Positions 17,664-27,219 of a stretch of 50,462 nucleotides of DNA are shown piece after piece. Origin of the DNA: Hyphomonadaceae bacterium (lineage in GTDB: Bacteria; Pseudomonadota; Alphaproteobacteria; Caulobacterales; Aquidulcibacteraceae). The translations under genes and the position numbers were made by a program. The stretch lies in the NCBI GenBank assembly GCA_014378995.1, contig JACMMP010000120.1, positions 1 to 50,462 of the forward strand, given 5' to 3'. The notes under the pieces are model-generated. The model did not search any database. It was not told where the DNA came from and saw only the letters and a program-made list of their open reading frames with translations. Position 1 is the first letter of the stretch, and each line of letters starts with the position of its first letter.

Positions 17664-20084
17664 ATGAGTGAGCAATCCTGGGTGCTGAAGGGCATCGACC
17701 CCGCGACCCGCGCTAGAGTGGTCGCGGAAGCGGAACGTCGCGGCGCAAGCCTGGCCGACTACATAACAGATGTCGTGCTGCAAGGCGCGCTGCTTGAGCA
17801 AATGTTTGCGCCGCAACCACAAGAACCGGCACAGTCTGAGCAGTCCCTGGGCTCGTTGCCGGAAAACTTTGTCTTTCGGCACCGGATCGAATCGCTTGAG
17901 CGGCGCCTTAGCCTCTCTGTCAGCGGCCTCGACGGCGCCGTGCACGGGCTGGACAGCTCAGTCTATGGGCTCGCGGCGCGCGTTGATGAAGCCGAGGCCT
18001 TGGCCACCGACACCGCGGACGCCCTGCAGCAGGCGCTGGCCGATATCGGCGGCAATCTTGGCGCCATGCGCAAGCGCATCTCCGACGCCGAGGACCATCA
18101 CGGCGAGCTAAACGACGAGTACGAGGGCTTGCGCGCGGAAACTGCCCAGCATTTCACTGCAGTCGAATTGCGCATTGAAGACGTTGAAGGCGCAGCGCGC
18201 GCCGCCCAAACTGCAATTGTTCAGGTCGCGGTGGCGCACGAGGCGCTGAAATACGCGGTCGCCGACGATTTCAGCGCTTTCACCAGCGAAACCACCGCAC
18301 GCCTCGGCGCCGGCCTTGAAGATGTGCGCGCCGCAGCTGAGATTGCCGCGCAGCAAGCCGATACGGCTGTCGCCCACCTCATCACCGAGTTGCGCGGCGT
18401 GCGCATCGCCATTGAGGATCGCGTGGCCGAGGGCGTGGCCGAGACCCGCCAGCGCATGCACACCGCCTTTGCTGAAGCAGCCGAGCGGCTGAACGCGCTT
18501 GGAGAGCGCGTCAACGAGACCGAGCGCCTGTCGCTCCGCGGCTTGGAGCAATTGCGCACGCAGATCGCCGACGTCGAGGACGCCGGGCAGACGGCGATCG
18601 AAGAAACCGCTGAAAGCCTCCGCCAGGCCGGCACGGCGCTTGCCGCCGAATTCGCCCGCGCCACCCGCGACAATCGAACCGCGCTCGACAGCGTCCACGC
18701 CGACCTCTCAAGCGAAATCGCCGAGCTGCGCGAGCGCCAGGCCGGAGGCTTAGCGCGCCTGAAGCAGGTCGACGTCACCACCAGCGCCAACGGCGCCGAC
18801 ATCGCCGCGCTTCGCGATCTGCTCGACCAAAGCATCGCCCGCAGCCAGCGCGAGACGCTTGAAACCATTGCCAAAGCGCAGGCGGACCGGCGCCAAGAGG
18901 TCGCCGCACTTACCTCCCGCCTCGCCCAACAGGAACTGGACGGCGCCGACAACGACCGCGCCCTAAAGGCGGACATCGAGCGGGTAGAGGCGTGCACGCT
19001 CGCCGCTTTGGACAAGATGGCAGCCGACCGCGCGGGCGGAGACGCTTTGCTCGAACGCCAGATCGAACAGCGCGCCGCAGCCACCGACGCGGGCGTAGAC
19101 CAACTGCGGCAACGCATGGAGCGCCAGATCCAAGACCAGGACGCGTTGCTGGACAAGATAGCAGCCGACCGCGCCGGCGCGGACGCTTTGCTCGAACGCC
19201 AGATCGAGCAGCGCGCAGCAGTCACGGAAGCGGGCGTAGAACAGCTGCGCCAACGCATCGAGCGCCAGATGCAAGATCAAGACGCCTTCCAAAGCGGCGC
19301 GCTCGCACGATTGAAGCTGCTCGACAGCGCCCTTTCCAGCGTCGGCGATACGCCCGCGCGGCTTGAGCGGATCGAAACCGACCTCGCCGGCCGCGCTATC
19401 GACCGCGGCTTCGATGAGCGGCTTTTGAGGCTCGAGGCCCGCGCCGAGGGCGGAGAAACCGACCACGCCCTCGCCGTCCTACGCGGCCAAATCGCAGGCG
19501 TGGCCGCGCAACTCGACGCCCAGCGCCAAGACGACAGCTTCAAGCAAGTGATCGAAGAGCTGCGCAGCCGGGTCACAGCCTTTAGCGCGCAAGCCGCAGA
19601 CGCGGGAGAACGGGTCCACGGCGTTGCGCGCATGGTCGGCCATTTAAGCGCCCAGCACGCCGACGCGATGACGCAATCCGAGGAACGCCTGCGCAAGCTC
19701 GAACTCGCGGTGGCGGATGTGCGGCTGGACCAGTATTCCGGCCCGGCGCCCTCTTCGGCGGCGGCCGAAGCGGCTCACGCATTGGAGCAGCGGATCGTCG
19801 CGGTCGAGGCGCGCCAGAGCGACACATTTGACCTCCTGCGCGAGGATCTGGGCGCCTTCATCGCCGACAACGTGGCTCGCCTCGAAGCGCTCGAAAGCGC
19901 CCAACCGGCCGGATCGGACTACGATGTCGCGGCGGAATTCCAGGCGCTGCGTACGCGGATCGAAGAGCGTATTCTTGGCGTTGAACAGCGCAGCGTGCGC
20001 GCACTAGAGCAAGTCGCCGACACGATGGCGGTGCTGGAAAAGCGCTTCAATGGCGCTGACGAGCGCGCCGCTCAAAGCGCCTAA
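17664..20084 (+). CDS. Long coiled-coil protein with a PodJ-like N-terminal motif
   Basis: 806 residues from the ATG at 17664, chosen because GAGG lies 5 bases ahead (a GTG three bases earlier is too close). Residues 6-45 (WVLKGIDPATRARVVAEAERRGASLADYITDVVLQ, read in parts) resemble the short N-terminal motif of PodJ and related polar SEL1-repeat proteins of Caulobacterales. The rest is almost wholly heptad-patterned coiled coil rich in Ala, Glu, Arg and Gln, with no membrane segment. A 47-residue unit is repeated in tandem near residues 450-543. It is probably a cytoplasmic scaffold or polarity factor; that is inference from architecture. Confidence 0.8.
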   Translation: MSEQSWVLKGIDPATRARVVAEAERRGASLADYITDVVLQGALLEQMFAPQPQEPAQSEQSLGSLPENFVFRHRIESLERRLSLSVSGLDGAVHGLDSSVYGLAARVDEAEALATDTADALQQALADIGGNLGAMRKRISDAEDHHGELNDEYEGLRAETAQHFTAVELRIEDVEGAARAAQTAIVQVAVAHEALKYAVADDFSAFTSETTARLGAGLEDVRAAAEIAAQQADTAVAHLITELRGVRIAIEDRVAEGVAETRQRMHTAFAEAAERLNALGERVNETERLSLRGLEQLRTQIADVEDAGQTAIEETAESLRQAGTALAAEFARATRDNRTALDSVHADLSSEIAELRERQAGGLARLKQVDVTTSANGADIAALRDLLDQSIARSQRETLETIAKAQADRRQEVAALTSRLAQQELDGADNDRALKADIERVEACTLAALDKMAADRAGGDALLERQIEQRAAATDAGVDQLRQRMERQIQDQDALLDKIAADRAGADALLERQIEQRAAVTEAGVEQLRQRIERQMQDQDAFQSGALARLKLLDSALSSVGDTPARLERIETDLAGRAIDRGFDERLLRLEARAEGGETDHALAVLRGQIAGVAAQLDAQRQDDSFKQVIEELRSRVTAFSAQAADAGERVHGVARMVGHLSAQHADAMTQSEERLRKLELAVADVRLDQYSGPAPSSAAAEAAHALEQRIVAVEARQSDTFDLLREDLGAFIADNVARLEALESAQPAGSDYDVAAEFQALRTRIEERILGVEQRSVRALEQVADTMAVLEKRFNGADERAAQSA
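19011..19292 (+). repeat. Two tandem 141-bp repeats within the coiled-coil gene
   Basis: Units at 19011-19151 and 19152-19292 encode matching 47-residue segments starting DKMAADRAGGDALLERQIEQ and DKIAADRAGADALLERQIEQ. The period is a multiple of three, so copy-number change would keep the frame and lengthen the coiled coil. Confidence 0.85.
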
Positions 20085-20088
20085 AGGC

Positions 20089-20385
20089 TCAAATGAATCG
20101 CGGCAGCGTCGGCCCGGTGCTGAAGCCGGCGACGGCGCATTCATCGTCGCGCCACAACAAATTGCCGGCGGTCTGCAGGGCGCGGTGTGCTGTCTCCTGC
20201 GCAAGCGCGATGAGCTTGGCGCGCCATTCAGCCGGCGGCGCGTAGGTCCCGATCTCGGCCATAGCGACGTCACGCTCGTCGACGCCCAAGGCGGCGGCCA
20301 AGTCCGATCGCCAACCAACCCCGAACAGGGCTCGCCCCGCCGTCGTCAGCTCTGCCGGGCTAAGGGGGAAATATTCCGTGCTCAT
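20089..20385 (-). CDS. Hypothetical protein, possible helix-turn-helix
   Basis: 98 residues. Residues 10-45 (LTTAGRALFGVGWRSDLAAALGVDERDVAMAEIG, read in parts) have the alternation expected of a helix-turn-helix of the Cro/XRE kind, as in small proteins that begin with a WRSDLAAALGV-like helix pair. The C-terminal half is helical and ends in LLWRDDECAVAGF. It is convergent with the coiled-coil gene, 4 bases apart. The function is unknown; DNA binding is a guess. Confidence 0.6.
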   Translation of the reverse strand: MSTEYFPLSPAELTTAGRALFGVGWRSDLAAALGVDERDVAMAEIGTYAPPAEWRAKLIALAQETAHRALQTAGNLLWRDDECAVAGFSTGPTLPRFI

Positions 20386-20542
20386 AGGCCAAGAGCAGCA
20401 CGAGGTTGGTTCGGAACCTCTTAATCTGACTGTACTCAGCGCTTCGCTCTACTTTCGGTTGCAGCACAAGCGGCCGCCCCTTACCTCTGATTGCAGGGCG
20501 CGGCCTTTACCGCTCGCTAACCCCGCCGCCCGACGGTGGCGC

Positions 20543-21028
20543 ATGTTCAAACTAAACTTTCGGGCGAAAGCTTTTCTCGCGGCGTTGCTGGTTAGCGCCG
20601 GCGCCCTGGCGGCGCTCGACCCCGCCCCTTTTGCCCGCGCTGAGCCTAACGAGGCCGCCCCCGCCTCCCCGCGCTCGCAACAGGTCAATTGGCGCGTCAT
20701 CGACGGCGACACCTTCGAAGACCTCACCACCGGCGACCGCTACCGGCTTGAGAACATCGACACGCCGGAGACTGGCGGCCGCGCAGGCTGCGTCGCCGAA
20801 AGGACGCTCGGCGACCGCGCCACGCAGCAGGCGCGCACTTTGATCACAAGCGCAAATCAGCTCGACGTCCGCCGCACCGGCCGCACCGATCGCTATCAGC
20901 GCATCATCGCCTTCATCGAAATCGACGGGCGGGACCTGGGCGAACTGATGATCGAACAGGGCCTCGCCCGCCCCTGGCGCGGCCGCCGCGAGCCCTGGTG
21001 CGACGACGCCGGCAATCTCATTCCCTAG
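20543..21028 (+). CDS. Secreted thermonuclease-like (SNase) protein
   Basis: 161 residues from the ATG at 20543. The N-terminus is a signal peptide (MFKLNFRAKAFLAALLVSAG, cleavage probably after FARA). The mature part is a small SNase-like domain: VIDGDTFED, YRLENIDTPETGG, and GELMIEQGLARPWRGRREPWC, with the calcium-binding and catalytic-region residues recognisable. It is shorter than staphylococcal nuclease, as usual for this proteobacterial group. It should act in the periplasm or outside the cell, degrading nucleic acid. An upstream in-frame start at 20378 would bury the signal peptide. Confidence 0.82.
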   Translation: MFKLNFRAKAFLAALLVSAGALAALDPAPFARAEPNEAAPASPRSQQVNWRVIDGDTFEDLTTGDRYRLENIDTPETGGRAGCVAERTLGDRATQQARTLITSANQLDVRRTGRTDRYQRIIAFIEIDGRDLGELMIEQGLARPWRGRREPWCDDAGNLIP

Positions 21029-21188
21029 CGGCACGACTTCGGCCGTTCGCTTTGGCGGCTCACAGGCAAAGCACGGCGCCGCCGCGCTCGCCGCTATCGC
21101 AAGGGTGGAGCGCTGAAGCCGCCCTTGTGCGCCGCTCGCTTGGCGGACATATCGAGGCCTTATCCTCCCAGGCACCGAGAAAAACGCC

Positions 21189-22040
21189 ATGTCCGTGATG
21201 GACGAACTCACGAGCATCCTCGCGCTCGAACCGATCGAAGTGAATCTGTTCCGCGGCCACAGCCCGAAGGAAGAGCGTTTCCGCATCTTCGGCGGCCAGG
21301 TCGTCGCGCAAGCGCTGACGGCGGCGTACAAAACCGTCGACGGCAAAATCTGCCATTCGCTGCAGAGCTATTTCATTCGCCCCGGCGATCCGGCGCAGCC
21401 CGTGCTCTACCAGATCGAGCGCTCGCGCGACGGCAAGAGCTTCGCCACGCGGCGCGTCATCGCCATCCAAAAGGGCGAGCAGATCTTCAACATGGCGTGC
21501 TCCTTCCAAACACCGGAAGACGGCTTCGATCACCAGAGCACGATGCCGCCGGCGCCGCGCCCGGAAACGCTGCCGGACGACAACGATCGCTGGCGCGAAA
21601 TCTTCAAGGACAATCCGAAAGAGCTAAAGGCCTGGACGCGCGATCGCCCGATTGAGATGCGCCAAGTCGACGCCATCAATCATCTGCACCCGGAAAAGAA
21701 GTCGCCCGAGCACCTGGTCTGGTTCCGCGTGCGCGGCGATCTCGGCGACGACGTCGCGCTCAATCAAACCGCGCTCGCGTATGCCTCAGACTATTCTCTG
21801 CTCGGCACCGCCATGCGGCCACACGGCGTCTCTTGGATGAGCGGCGTGCAGACAGCGAGCCTCGATCACATTCTCTGGTTTCACCGCCCAACGAACTTTT
21901 CGCGTTGGCACCTTTACGTGCAGGACAGCCCGAGCGCCTCTGGCGCGCGCGGCTTCAACCGCGGCGCCATCTATCGCGAAGACGGCGTTCTAGTTGCGTC
22001 AGCGGCGCAAGAAGGCCTGATCCGCTGGCGCGGGACGTGA
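21189..22040 (+). CDS. tesB: Acyl-CoA thioesterase II
   Basis: 283 residues with the double hot-dog TesB fold: FRIFGGQVVAQALTAA, HSLQSYFIRPGDP, RDGKSFATRRV in the first half, and ALAYASDYSLLGTA, SLDHILWFHRP and GRGAIYREDGVLVASAAQEGLIR-like end in the second. The catalytic Asp is the D of ASDYSLLG and the Gln that of AAQEG. It hydrolyses medium- and long-chain acyl-CoA. Monocistronic in appearance; a GAGAAAA stretch precedes the ATG. Confidence 0.94.
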   Translation: MSVMDELTSILALEPIEVNLFRGHSPKEERFRIFGGQVVAQALTAAYKTVDGKICHSLQSYFIRPGDPAQPVLYQIERSRDGKSFATRRVIAIQKGEQIFNMACSFQTPEDGFDHQSTMPPAPRPETLPDDNDRWREIFKDNPKELKAWTRDRPIEMRQVDAINHLHPEKKSPEHLVWFRVRGDLGDDVALNQTALAYASDYSLLGTAMRPHGVSWMSGVQTASLDHILWFHRPTNFSRWHLYVQDSPSASGARGFNRGAIYREDGVLVASAAQEGLIRWRGT

Positions 22041-22055
22041 GCTAGCGCGGTCCGC

Positions 22056-22127
22056 CTTCGACAAGCTCAGGCTGACGCTGAAGCACATGCCAGCGCCAAA
22101 ATTGGCGTCACCCTGAGCCCGTCGAAG
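22056..22127. repeat. Imperfect inverted repeat of the CTTCGACAAGCTCAGG family
   Basis: Arms at 22056-22077 and 22106-22127 are complementary at 19 of 22 positions, and the spacer holds a smaller CGCCAA/TTGGCG hairpin. This CTTCGACAAGCTCAGG motif is a very common interspersed palindrome in alphaproteobacteria. Placed between convergent tesB and the M16 protease gene, it may serve as a bidirectional transcription stop. Confidence 0.8.
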
Positions 22128-22146
22128 GGCGACGCCACGCTCCGTC

Positions 22147-24945
22147 CTACGGCGTCACCACCTCAATCGGCAGGCCCAAGCTTTCCAGCTGCGGCCGCAC
22201 CACCGACGCATCGCCGACAACCACCCAGACGAAGCGCGAAGGATCGATCACGGCGCGCGCCGCCGCATCCATCTCCGCCCCGCCCATCGCCCGATAGCGC
22301 GATGCAACGCCTTCCCAGTAATTGTCTGGACGGTCGTAGAGATCGTTGGAGCGTAGCGCGCCGAGGATTGAGCCCGCTGTCTCATACGCGCCCGGCAACT
22401 GGCGGATGTTGCCGTTGATCGTGCGCACGTGCTCGGACTCGGTGATGCCGGCGGTCGAATTGAAGCCGTTGATCTGCTCCAGCAGCACGCGGATCGAATC
22501 GCCTGTGCGGTCGGCCTGCACCGGTGCGTTGATCACGTACGGCACGCGCTGCTCGCGCAATTGCACGACGCCGCTCAAGCCGTAAGACCAGCCGCGCCGC
22601 TCACGGATTTCGGTGTTGATGCGCGACAGGAAGCTCGCGCCCAGCACTTCGTTGGCGGCGTTGAGCGCCAGCGTATCGTCCGAGCCGCGCTGCGGCAGGA
22701 CGGCGCCAGCATAAATGATCGATTGCGGCGATTGCGGGCGATCGACGATGACGATGCGCGGCTGTTCTTGCGGAATGCCGACGGTGAAGTCCTTGCGCCC
22801 CACCGGCGCATTCGCAGCGCCGCTCCAGCTCCCGAACCGAGCCTCCAGCGCACGCCGAACTTCACGCAACGGCCGATCCGAGACGACGAAGATGCGCGCC
22901 GTGTCCGGACGGATCCACGTGTTGTGAAAGGCCGCCAGCGCATCGCGGTCGAGGGCCGCCACCGAGCCTTCGCTGCCGAGGCCCGAAAGCGGCCGGCCAT
23001 AGGGGTGGGTCTGGCCGTAAATAATCGGCGGCAGCGTCCGTTGCGCCAGACCGTTCGGCGATGTCGCCTCCTGCGCCACCAGCGCCAGTTGTTGTTCGCG
23101 CAGACGCTCCACCTCTCCCGCGAGGAAATCCGGACGCATGACGATGTCAGCGTAGAGATCGAGCGAGAGATCGAGATTGGCCGACAACGCCGTCAGCGAA
23201 ACAGTCGAGCGATCGAGCGAGCCAAAGGCGGAAATGTTAGCGCCCAGCCGCTCCTGCTCTTCGGCGATCTGCATCGCGTCGCGGCCATCGGCCCCGGCTG
23301 TCATCACCGAGAGCATCAGACGCTGCGTGCCGAACGCATCCAGCGGATCGGCGGCGATGCCGGCGTCGAAATCCATAGCGATGAGCGTCGCCGGGATCGC
23401 GTCGCGGTGCGCGTAGACGATCTCGATTCCGTTCGAGAGCTGCGCCCGTTCGACATCCGGGAAATCCAGATCGGCAATCTCACCAATTGGCGGCATCGGA
23501 TCGCGCGGCGTGACTTGCGGCGGCGTCGTATCCGGCGCCGGACGCGAGGTGGCGCTTGCCTCTTGATACGGCTCGCGCACGCCAGGATCGATGCGCATGG
23601 CGTGCACTGGGCGCGACAGCCATTCACTCGCGGCGCTTTGCACGGAGGCCGGCGTCACTTCGCCATACTCAAGCAGATTGCGGCTGAAGAAGTCGGGGTC
23701 TTCCGCCAGCACCGCGCCATTGGCGAGCGCTACGGTTTTGCCGCTGAAGCCGCCGATTTGTTCGATATTGAAGAGGCTCTGCGCCACTTCTTGGGTGGCG
23801 ACACGTTGCACTTCCGCTTCGGTTGGACCATTGGCGACGAAGTCCGCGATGATCTCATCCAAGCGGCGCGACACCGCATCGACGTCCTCACCCGGCTTCA
23901 CATCCACCGTGACCAAGAACATGCCGAGGCGCTGAAACGACAGCACGCTGGACGTGACCGAAACCGCGGTCTGCTCATCGCGCACCAGAATGCGGTCGAG
24001 CCGCGAACTGGCGAGGCCGCCCAAAACTTGCGCGGCGACGTCGAGTTCAACCGCATCCTCATGCGTCAACCCCGGCACCGTCCAAGTGCGATAGAGCCGC
24101 GTGTTCGACACGCGATCCTGCATCACGTCATCAATGCGCGCGTCGAGCGTCGGCACATCGGCGGCCGCCGGAATGTTATCCGGCCCGCGCGGGATCTGCC
24201 CGAAATAGCGCTCGACCAGCGGGCGCGCTTCTTCCGCGTCAATATCGCCGGCCAGCACCAGCACGGCGTTGTTGGGACCGTAATTTTCGCGGAACCACTC
24301 GCGCATGTCTTGCACCGAGGCTTCATCCAGATCGGCCATCGAGCCGATGGTGGAGTGCCGGTACGGGTGCCCTTCCGGGAAGAGGCGTTCGAGAATGCGA
24401 TAGAAAGCGAGGCCATAAGGCTGGTTATCGCCCTGGCGCTTTTCGTTCTGGACGATGCCGCGTTGCGCATCGAGGCTGGTCTGCGTCAGCGCGCCTAGCA
24501 GATAGCCCATGCGCTCGCTTTCCAGATAGAGCACGCGCTCCAACGCCGGCGTCGGCGCGGTTTGGAAATAGTTGGTGCGGTCGAACCAGGTGGTGCCGTT
24601 CCAATTGGTGGCGCCCATGTCGCGCAACGGCTCGATCAGATTGGGCACGTGCTCGGTGCCGTTGAACAGCATGATATGCTCGAAGAGGTGCGCGTAGCCG
24701 GTCTGGCCCGCCGGCTCGTCCTTGGAGCCGACATTGTACCAGGCCGCGACCGCCACGATCGGCGCCTTGCGATCCTCATGGACCAGCACCGTGAGCCCGT
24801 TCGAAAGCTCGAACTGCTCATAGGGAATCTCGACGCCGGCCAGCAGCTCTTCGACGGTAGCCGGCGCGCCGGCATTCTGTCCGGCGGTGCTGGCGCAGCC
24901 GCTCAGCGCTATTGCGGACACCGCCGCCAGGAACAAACGCTTCAT
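22147..24945 (-). CDS. M16 (insulinase/pitrilysin family) zinc metalloprotease, lipoprotein
   Basis: 932 residues from the ATG at 24945 (GGGAG ahead; an adjacent GTG at 24948 is possible). The N-terminus MKRLFLAAVSAIALSGC is a lipoprotein signal with lipobox LSGC. Two M16 halves follow: the N-terminal one with the inverted zinc motif HLFEH (about 86-90) and downstream RGIVQNEKRQGDN, and the C-terminal half (about 500-930) without a zinc motif, including RRGWSYGLSG, the usual inactive-partner sequence. It probably degrades peptides at the periplasmic face of a membrane. It stands alone on its strand. Confidence 0.93.
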   Translation of the reverse strand: MKRLFLAAVSAIALSGCASTAGQNAGAPATVEELLAGVEIPYEQFELSNGLTVLVHEDRKAPIVAVAAWYNVGSKDEPAGQTGYAHLFEHIMLFNGTEHVPNLIEPLRDMGATNWNGTTWFDRTNYFQTAPTPALERVLYLESERMGYLLGALTQTSLDAQRGIVQNEKRQGDNQPYGLAFYRILERLFPEGHPYRHSTIGSMADLDEASVQDMREWFRENYGPNNAVLVLAGDIDAEEARPLVERYFGQIPRGPDNIPAAADVPTLDARIDDVMQDRVSNTRLYRTWTVPGLTHEDAVELDVAAQVLGGLASSRLDRILVRDEQTAVSVTSSVLSFQRLGMFLVTVDVKPGEDVDAVSRRLDEIIADFVANGPTEAEVQRVATQEVAQSLFNIEQIGGFSGKTVALANGAVLAEDPDFFSRNLLEYGEVTPASVQSAASEWLSRPVHAMRIDPGVREPYQEASATSRPAPDTTPPQVTPRDPMPPIGEIADLDFPDVERAQLSNGIEIVYAHRDAIPATLIAMDFDAGIAADPLDAFGTQRLMLSVMTAGADGRDAMQIAEEQERLGANISAFGSLDRSTVSLTALSANLDLSLDLYADIVMRPDFLAGEVERLREQQLALVAQEATSPNGLAQRTLPPIIYGQTHPYGRPLSGLGSEGSVAALDRDALAAFHNTWIRPDTARIFVVSDRPLREVRRALEARFGSWSGAANAPVGRKDFTVGIPQEQPRIVIVDRPQSPQSIIYAGAVLPQRGSDDTLALNAANEVLGASFLSRINTEIRERRGWSYGLSGVVQLREQRVPYVINAPVQADRTGDSIRVLLEQINGFNSTAGITESEHVRTINGNIRQLPGAYETAGSILGALRSNDLYDRPDNYWEGVASRYRAMGGAEMDAAARAVIDPSRFVWVVVGDASVVRPQLESLGLPIEVVTP

Positions 24946-25103
24946 CACCCACTCCCATTTAGCCGGCCAATCTAGCGCGCTCTCACCCCGGCGCCACAGC
25001 GGCCGTGCGACGAGTGGCCCTGTTTCAGCGATGCCGCGGCATCAGCGCCCCGCACCGCGCCGCTAACGCAACATTAGCCACGTCGGGCGATACTGGCGCC
25101 GCC

Positions 25104-25460
25104 ATGGCCACAAAATGGGTCGATAACACCGAATATTTCGGACCGGACCGCCGTCGCGGTTCGCGCTCGAAACTATGGAACGAACGCCGTCATCATGACG
25201 ATACGGGGCAATTGCCGCCGCTCGGCGCGTTGCTGCGGCGTCTGCGCGTCCAAATGGTCGGCTTGAAGGCTGAGGGCGTGCCGGTGGCTTTGCAGTTGTT
25301 TTCAGGCGCTATCGCTGAAGCCAACCGCCAAGGCTTCCGCCGCTGCGCCGCCTCGCTCTACGACGCCGACGCCGCGCTGCGCCAAGGCGGCGCCGCCGCG
25401 TCGGCTGAGGCCGACGTTCATCTCGTCGAAGCGATGGACCATGCCGGCGGCAGGCGCTGA
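25104..25460 (+). CDS. Hypothetical protein
   Basis: 118 residues from the ATG at 25104; the frame extends upstream to 25005 but that part is less protein-like. It starts MATKWVDNTEYFGPDRRRGSR, a basic motif (GPDRRR) seen near the start of many small alphaproteobacterial proteins of unknown function, and continues with two amphipathic helices (LGALLRRLRVQM; ALQLFSGAIAEANRQGF). No membrane segment. Convergent with the sulfotransferase gene, whose stop begins one base after this stop. Confidence 0.6.
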   Translation: MATKWVDNTEYFGPDRRRGSRSKLWNERRHHDDTGQLPPLGALLRRLRVQMVGLKAEGVPVALQLFSGAIAEANRQGFRRCAASLYDADAALRQGGAAASAEADVHLVEAMDHAGGRR

Positions 25461-25461
25461 G

Positions 25462-27082
25462 CTAGACTTCGTAGCCGAGCTTGATCGCCCAAGGGTTCAG
25501 CACCGGCAGCACAGGCGCCAGCTGCGCCTCGTAGCGGCGCCAGCGCCCGATCGAACGCGTATAAAGCGGCTGCACCACTTGGCGCAGGCTCGGCGTGTTG
25601 ATGTCGCGCTTTAGTGCGGTTTCACGATAGCGAAGCATCGCAGGCTCAAACGGCAGATCCAGGAATGCCGCGAGCGCGCGCGCCTCGCCTTCAAGATCGG
25701 ACACCACGTTTTCATAGCGCACCTCATGTACGTGTTGCCCAAGCTTCTCGCGGCACACCTGCATGAGGCGCATGACGAGATCATAGTACGCGGCCGCCCG
25801 CGGAAGCTCCAGAAATTGAGCCATGCCAACGCTTCATGGAGAAGCGATGCTGATAGCACGAGAGCACTGCGTCGCGGGGGTCGCGTAGCGCCAAGATAAT
25901 CTTTGTCTCCGGGAAGATCGCTTGAATAAGCGGCAGCACGACGATGTTGAGCGGCAGCTTGTCGATCACCACGGCATCATCGGGCAAAACGCCGGCGCGT
26001 CGCACCTCTTGCCAATACCGCGCGCGAACCGTCTCGATTTCGTCATCGCTCAGCGCGCCCATCGCGTTCATCTTCGCGGCGCTCGTGAACACCGTGGCGA
26101 GCGCAACTGATAGATGCTCCTCCTCCTCCAGGCACACGATTCGCGTGTGCGAGGAAAGCACTTGATCCAACAGCGTCGTTCCTGAACGGGGAAAGCCGAC
26201 CAAGAACACTGGCGCAGGCAGTGCGGACGGCGCCGGCGTCCGCCACGCAGCCATATCGGTGTTCGCCACGAACTGCGTCATCGCCTGCACGCCGGTCGGA
26301 TGATAAAGGTGTCCCGCCGCGTCGCGCAGTGTCTGGTGTTCCGCCAGCCGCAGCTGATTGGCCGCGGTGAACGCGGCGAACGCGGCGGGCGCGTCGCCGG
26401 CACGATCACGCGCATCGCCGATAACGGTCCACGCTAGCGAGCGATCGTCGGGGGCAAATTGCGCTTGCGTCACCGGCGCCGCCGCCGCTTCGGCGCCTGC
26501 GCTGTCCCCTTCTCGCACCAGCGCCTGCGCCAGCGCGACGCGCGCAATCGCATTTGAAGGTTCAGCCTGGAGCGCCGCCAGCGCATGGCGCTTGGCGCTC
26601 GCAAGATCGTGCCGCGTCTCGAACAAGCGCGCCAGCTGAGCATGAGCCGCTGCATCCTGCGGCGCGATATGCAGCGCGCGCCGATAAGCGGCGATCGCCG
26701 CCGTGAAATTTCTCTCCGCAACTTCCAGCGCGCCAAGATTTCGCCAGCCGTCGATGAGCGAGAGCTCCCCAGCGGCTACATACGCCCGGCGCGCGCCGTC
26801 CGCTTCGCCTAGCAGCCGCAGCGCCACGCCCAACGCATTCAGAATTTGCGGATCGCCCGGCAAACCAGCGCTCGCCGCTTCCAAGTGCCGCTGCGCCGCC
26901 GCCGCATCACCGGCGTCGAGCGCAACCACGCCCAGCACATGCCGCGCCCGCGCATCTCCGGGCCGCCGCAACAAGAGCTGACGCGCAAATTCCGTTGCGC
27001 CCGTGCGGTCGCCGCGGGCCAAAGCCTGCGCGGCGCCCTGCGCCAGCCGCTGCGCCTCAGGATCGTCCGGCGCGTTCAACAT
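25462..27082 (-). pseudogene. TPR-sulfotransferase, disrupted by a single frameshift
   Basis: Two adjacent minus-strand frames encode one protein. The first (27082 down to about 25832) has N-terminal TPR repeats (10-270) and a sulfotransferase domain with the PAPS 5' loop VGFPRSGTTLLDQ and the 3' phosphate motif LRDPRDAVLSCYQ. It then goes out of frame after FSM. The second (about 25840 to 25462) continues with MAQFLELPRAAAYYDLVM, VHEVRYENVV and VQPLYTRSIGRWRRY, the normal C-terminal half. Removing one base near 25832 restores FSMNVGMAQFLEL, the family consensus. No other stop or decay is visible, so the lesion is recent or a sequencing error. The 5' end of the gene lies 22 bases from the island boundary. 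Confidence 0.85.
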
Positions 27083-27103
27083 CGGGGCTGCATAGCAGAA
27101 ACA

Positions 27104-27148
27104 TGGAGCGGGCGATGAGATTCGAACTCACGACCCCAACCTTGGCAA
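27104..27148 (-). other. Left attachment site: 45-bp tRNA-Gly 3'-end fragment
   Basis: This is identical to 44231-44275 of the intact tRNA-Gly(GCC): it covers the CCA end, acceptor 3' strand, T arm, variable region and the anticodon-stem 3' strand, and stops in the anticodon loop. The half-gene cannot make a tRNA. A break in the anticodon loop is the usual crossover location for many tyrosine integrases. Confidence 0.88.
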
Positions 27149-27219
27149 TCGTCGCAAATACTGATTCCGCTTCATTCTAGCTCTTTCCGCTTCATTCCAA
27201 ATTACCGCTGGCGAGCCGG

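Noticed and set aside
22429-24498. 689-codon plus-strand open frame opposite the M16 protease
   Set aside because: Shadow frame of a well-supported gene.
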